A DNA stretch of 26,663 bases from a virus. The DNA is taken from positions 1 through 26,663 of the IMG/VR virus record IMGVR_UViG_3300037507_003913. One strand, given 5' to 3'. A model generated the notes under the pieces. It made no database searches. It was given only the letters and a program-made list of their open reading frames with translations, and was not told where the DNA came from. Shown piece by piece: positions 24,085 to 26,663 of the stretch. Position numbers and translations under genes: made by a program. How positions within the stretch are numbered: position 1 is the stretch's first letter; each line of letters begins with the position of its first letter.

Positions 24085-24519
24085 ATGGAAACACTTGTAG
24101 AAATAATGCGTAAAGTTTTGGCAGATACTTTTGCCATGTACTTAAAAGCCCACAACTATCATTGGAATGTGGAAGGTCCAAACTTTCCGCAATATCACGA
24201 CTTTTTTGGTAAATTATATGAAGAACTTCATGGTGCAGTAGATCCAATCGCAGAAGAAATTCGTTCGTTAGATGCGTATGCACCAGGTTCATTTACACGA
24301 TTTTTAGAACTTACCGAGATTCAAGACGAAACAAATGTGCCTATGGCTCGTGAAATGGCGGCTAAACTTTTGGCCGACAATCAAATTGTTTTGAATACAT
24401 TAAATATGGCATTCAAACTTGCTAATGAATTTGACAAACAAGGCCTTGCTGATTTTGTGGCAGGAAGAATAGATGTTCACAATAAACATGCTTGGATGTT
24501 GCGTAGTATTCTTAAATAA
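24085..24519 (+). CDS. Dps-like miniferritin
   Basis: A 144-residue ferritin-like protein of the Dps family, which form 12-subunit shells that oxidise and store iron and often shield DNA. The signature AHNYHWNVEGPNF is clear. The ferroxidase ligands fall at His26, His38, Asp53 and Glu57: the spacing (12, 15, 4) equals that of the well-known Dps site (His31, His43, Asp58, Glu62). The site is therefore intact. The chain is shorter than typical cellular Dps (about 160-180) and has no long Lys-rich N-terminal tail, which in some members binds DNA. It lies between genes 16 and 17 of an otherwise standard packaging cassette, so it is expressed late. Acquisition from a cell is likely. Role (DNA protection, iron supply or virion component) is unknown. 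Confidence 0.9.
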   Translation: METLVEIMRKVLADTFAMYLKAHNYHWNVEGPNFPQYHDFFGKLYEELHGAVDPIAEEIRSLDAYAPGSFTRFLELTEIQDETNVPMAREMAAKLLADNQIVLNTLNMAFKLANEFDKQGLADFVAGRIDVHNKHAWMLRSILK

Positions 24520-24521
24520 TA

Positions 24522-26174
24522 ATGTCTGAAAATTACCTTGGTAACGCCAATCTGAAAAAGGTTGGCGTTTCTATACCTTTTACTGAAGAGAACATTCTTG
24601 AGTACAAAAAATGTTCTGAAGATCCAATCTATTTCATTGACAACTATTGTTACATTGTAACACTAGATCACGGTATACAAAAGTTCAAACTTTACGATTG
24701 TCAAAAAGAAAAGATTGAAGTAATCCACAAAGAGCGCCGAGTCATCATTATGGAGTCTCGGCAGGCAGGTAAAACCACCACATCTGCTGCTTACATTCTT
24801 TGGTACACACTATTTCAAGGCGACAAGAATGTTGCTATTCTCGCCAACAAAGACAAGACGGCTCGTGAAATTCTTTCTCGATATCAGTTGATGTATGAGA
24901 ATCTTCCACTTTGGATGCAACAAGGTGTGAAGACATGGAACAAAGGTGATGTGGAATTAGAAAACGGTTCTAAAGTATTTACTGCTGCAACTACTGCTGC
25001 AGGTATTCGTTCTAAGTCTGTAAACTTACTGTATATTGACGAAGCTGCGATTATTCCAAACAACATTGCTGATGCATTCTTTACATCAGTTTATCCTGTT
25101 GTTTCTGCTGGTCAAACAACAAAGATTCTGATTACTTCAACGCCACTTGGATATAATCATTTCTGGAAATTCTGGAATGACGCTGAAAACGGTCGTAATG
25201 GATTTACGCCACTATTCATCCCTTACTGGAAAATACCAGGCCGAGATGAAAAATGGGCAGAAGAACAACGCAGAGTTCTTGGCGATATTAAGTACAACCA
25301 AGAGGTTCTTTGTAAATTCCTTGGTTCCGCACTGACCTTGATTCGTGCGGATGTAATTGAACAAATGTCTTATAATGAACCAATCTATCAAAAAGATGGA
25401 CTGGATATTTTTGAAATGCCAGAGAAGAATCATAATTATGTTGTCATTGCTGACACAGCGAAAGGTGTTGGTGGAGACTACTCCTCATTTGTAGTGGTTG
25501 ATATTACCGAGGTACCATATAAAGTTGTTGGCAAATATCGAGACAATCAAATAGCACCAATGTTGTATCCATCTGTTATTTACAGAGCAGCAAGTGATTA
25601 TAACAATGCTTATGTACTCATTGAGGTAAACACATCAGAACAGGTGGCACATATTCTATACCATGAATATGAGTACGAAAATATTCTTTTTGTGCAGAGA
25701 GATTCAAAAGGCCAAAGAGTTTCTGGTGGTTTTGCTGGTGCTGGTAAGACACAGTTGGGCGTTTCAACTGACAAAAAAGTTAAACGAATTGGGTGTTTCA
25801 ACTTTAAATCTTTATTAGAAGAAAAGAAATTATTGGTTTTTGATGCTGACATTATCTCAGAAATTTCAACCTTCATTGAATCCAAGGGTTCATATGCTGC
25901 TGATGAAGGTTACCACGATGATCTGGTGATGCCTCTGGTTCTTTTTGGATGGTTAACAACCAATCCATACTTCAGAGAAATAACCGATGTGAATCTTCGC
26001 AAAGCAGTTTACGAACAAAGAATTAAACAAATTGAAGATGATATGTTACCAGTGGGTTTTATTAATGACGGACAACAAGAAGAAGTAGTTATTGATACTG
26101 GAGATGTTTGGGGAAATTATAATCGTGAAGAAAATAATTCACCACCGCCTGGGTATTTGTCCTCTAGGTTGTGA
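24522..26174 (+). CDS. 17: Terminase large subunit, T4 gp17-like
   Basis: A 550-residue DNA-packaging motor homologous to T4 gp17 (610). The N-terminal ATPase has Walker A SRQAGKTT (79-86), Walker B LLYID with catalytic Glu174 (169-175) and the coupling motif TSTP (205-208). The C-terminal RNase H-like nuclease has Asp311 (IADTAKGVGGDYSSF), Glu368 (VLIEVNT) and Asp466/Asp467 (YHDDLVM), the acidic residues that cut concatemeric DNA. All catalytic residues are present. It uses gp16 as partner and docks on the portal. The ATG is two bases after the Dps stop, so the cassette is cotranscribed. Confidence 0.96.
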   Translation: MSENYLGNANLKKVGVSIPFTEENILEYKKCSEDPIYFIDNYCYIVTLDHGIQKFKLYDCQKEKIEVIHKERRVIIMESRQAGKTTTSAAYILWYTLFQGDKNVAILANKDKTAREILSRYQLMYENLPLWMQQGVKTWNKGDVELENGSKVFTAATTAAGIRSKSVNLLYIDEAAIIPNNIADAFFTSVYPVVSAGQTTKILITSTPLGYNHFWKFWNDAENGRNGFTPLFIPYWKIPGRDEKWAEEQRRVLGDIKYNQEVLCKFLGSALTLIRADVIEQMSYNEPIYQKDGLDIFEMPEKNHNYVVIADTAKGVGGDYSSFVVVDITEVPYKVVGKYRDNQIAPMLYPSVIYRAASDYNNAYVLIEVNTSEQVAHILYHEYEYENILFVQRDSKGQRVSGGFAGAGKTQLGVSTDKKVKRIGCFNFKSLLEEKKLLVFDADIISEISTFIESKGSYAADEGYHDDLVMPLVLFGWLTTNPYFREITDVNLRKAVYEQRIKQIEDDMLPVGFINDGQQEEVVIDTGDVWGNYNREENNSPPPGYLSSRL

Positions 26175-26176
26175 AA

Positions 26177-26192
26177 ATACTAAATAGAGTAT
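26177..26192 (+). promoter_or_regulatory. Late-promoter-like octamer in a small hairpin before the sheath gene
   Basis: ACTAAATA (26179-26186) is the same octamer found at 12701. It is framed by the inverted repeat ATACT (26177-26181) and AGTAT (26188-26192). It starts just after the gene 17 stop and about 45 bases before the gene 18 ATG. Transcription would be expected near 26192. Unlike the hairpin at 12690, this one does not cover the ribosome-binding site. Confidence 0.5.
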
Positions 26193-26218
26193 CAATAAAA
26201 TGATTCCTACATATAACT

Positions 26219-26225
26219 AAAGGAG
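26219..26225 (+). promoter_or_regulatory. Strong ribosome-binding site for the sheath gene
   Basis: AAAGGAG lies six bases before the ATG at 26232. This near-ideal Shine-Dalgarno fits a protein needed in high copy number and supports the chosen start. Confidence 0.75.
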
Positions 26226-26231
26226 AAATCC

Positions 26232-26663
26232 ATGGCGTTTCAGCTTTCACCTGGCGTAAATGTATCAGAAGTTGATCTGACTACAGTTGTGCCTTCAGTC
26301 GCCACATCTATTGGCGCATTTGCCGGAATTTTTGCCTGGGGTCCAGTAAATGAAGTCGTTACAATTTCTGATGAGGTTCGTTTAGCGGACACATTCGGAA
26401 AACCAGACGATAATAACTATGAACATTGGTTCTCAGCTGCAAACTTTTTAGCGTATTCAAATAATCTCAGAGTTGTTCGTGCAGCCAACTCAACCTCCAC
26501 ACTAAATGCCACTTCTGCTGGCGCTGGTGTTTTAATCGAAAATGAAGGTGATTATCTAGACAATCATACATCTGGCGCAAACACTTATGGTCGTTTTGCC
26601 GCCAAATGGCCTGGCGATTTAGGCAATTCCATTCGTGTTGAAGTCGCCGATGCTAACACATAT
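26232..26663 (+). CDS. 18: Contractile tail sheath protein, T4 gp18-like (5' part)
   Basis: The first 144 codons of the tail sheath gene, running off the right edge. MAFQLSPGVNVSEVDLTTVV, then SIGAFAGIFAWGPVNEVVTI and a later 'FL.Y.NNLRVVRA' block, is the standard N-terminus of T4-like sheath subunits, which polymerise around the tail tube and contract on infection. Start at ATG 26232 is supported by the AAAGGAG site. It follows gene 17 directly, as in T4, with its own late-promoter-like octamer. Confidence 0.93.
   Translation, partial: MAFQLSPGVNVSEVDLTTVVPSVATSIGAFAGIFAWGPVNEVVTISDEVRLADTFGKPDDNNYEHWFSAANFLAYSNNLRVVRAANSTSTLNATSAGAGVLIENEGDYLDNHTSGANTYGRFAAKWPGDLGNSIRVEVADANTY

Overview
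The window is part of the late, structural region of a T4-like myovirus (large contractile-tailed phage). All recognisable genes lie on the + strand, packed with short gaps or overlaps. The right-hand 6 kb carries the T4 gene order 13-14-15-16-17-18 (neck, sheath completion, terminase small and large subunits, sheath). The base composition is visibly AT-rich except in glycine-rich genes. The giant tail protein at the left edge resembles those of marine T4-like phages (cyanophage/pelagiphage type). I cannot name the host from the sequence; an aquatic bacterium is an inference. I see no tRNA, integrase, CRISPR array or insertion sequence.

Layout. (1) 1-5717: 3' part of a giant DUF4815-type virion protein, open through the left edge. 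(2) 5719-7734: a small coiled-coil protein, an S74-chaperone tail fibre, a short fibre-like protein and a small unknown. (3) 7750-10141: four consecutive, mutually diverged 2-oxoglutarate/Fe(II) oxygenases. (4) 10143-12678: a glycine-rich putative adhesin, an unknown, a tail-fibre assembly chaperone-like protein, another unknown and a CxxCxxCC metal-binding protein. (5) 12732-17442: a small beta-rich virion protein and two Gly-X-Ser repeat fibres, both ending in S74 auto-processing chaperone domains. (6) 17458-20773: a GT2-GT2-methyltransferase fusion, a GT2 with a GT9-like tail, and a small GT9-like protein. (7) 20803-26663: genes 13, 14, 15, 16, a Dps-like miniferritin, 17 and the start of 18.

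How the genes may work together. The conserved genes build and join head and tail. The 15 kb between the giant tail protein and gene 13 replaces the T4 fibre/whisker region with a variable host-range module: fibres, a likely adhesin, a fibre chaperone, and enzymes (oxygenases, glycosyltransferases, a methyltransferase) that could modify fibres or the host surface. Late-promoter-like NNTAAATA octamers sit ahead of the short fibre gene, the small virion protein before the Gly-X-Ser fibres, gene 13 and gene 18.

Most notable points: a hairpin at 12690-12723 that pairs the ribosome-binding site of the next gene and holds a late-promoter-like octamer; a Dps-like gene with a complete ferroxidase-site pattern between the two terminase genes; the four-oxygenase cluster; the almost proline-free Gly-aromatic-Ser repeat fibres followed directly by glycosyltransferase genes; and a GT9-like fold that appears split over two overlapping genes.
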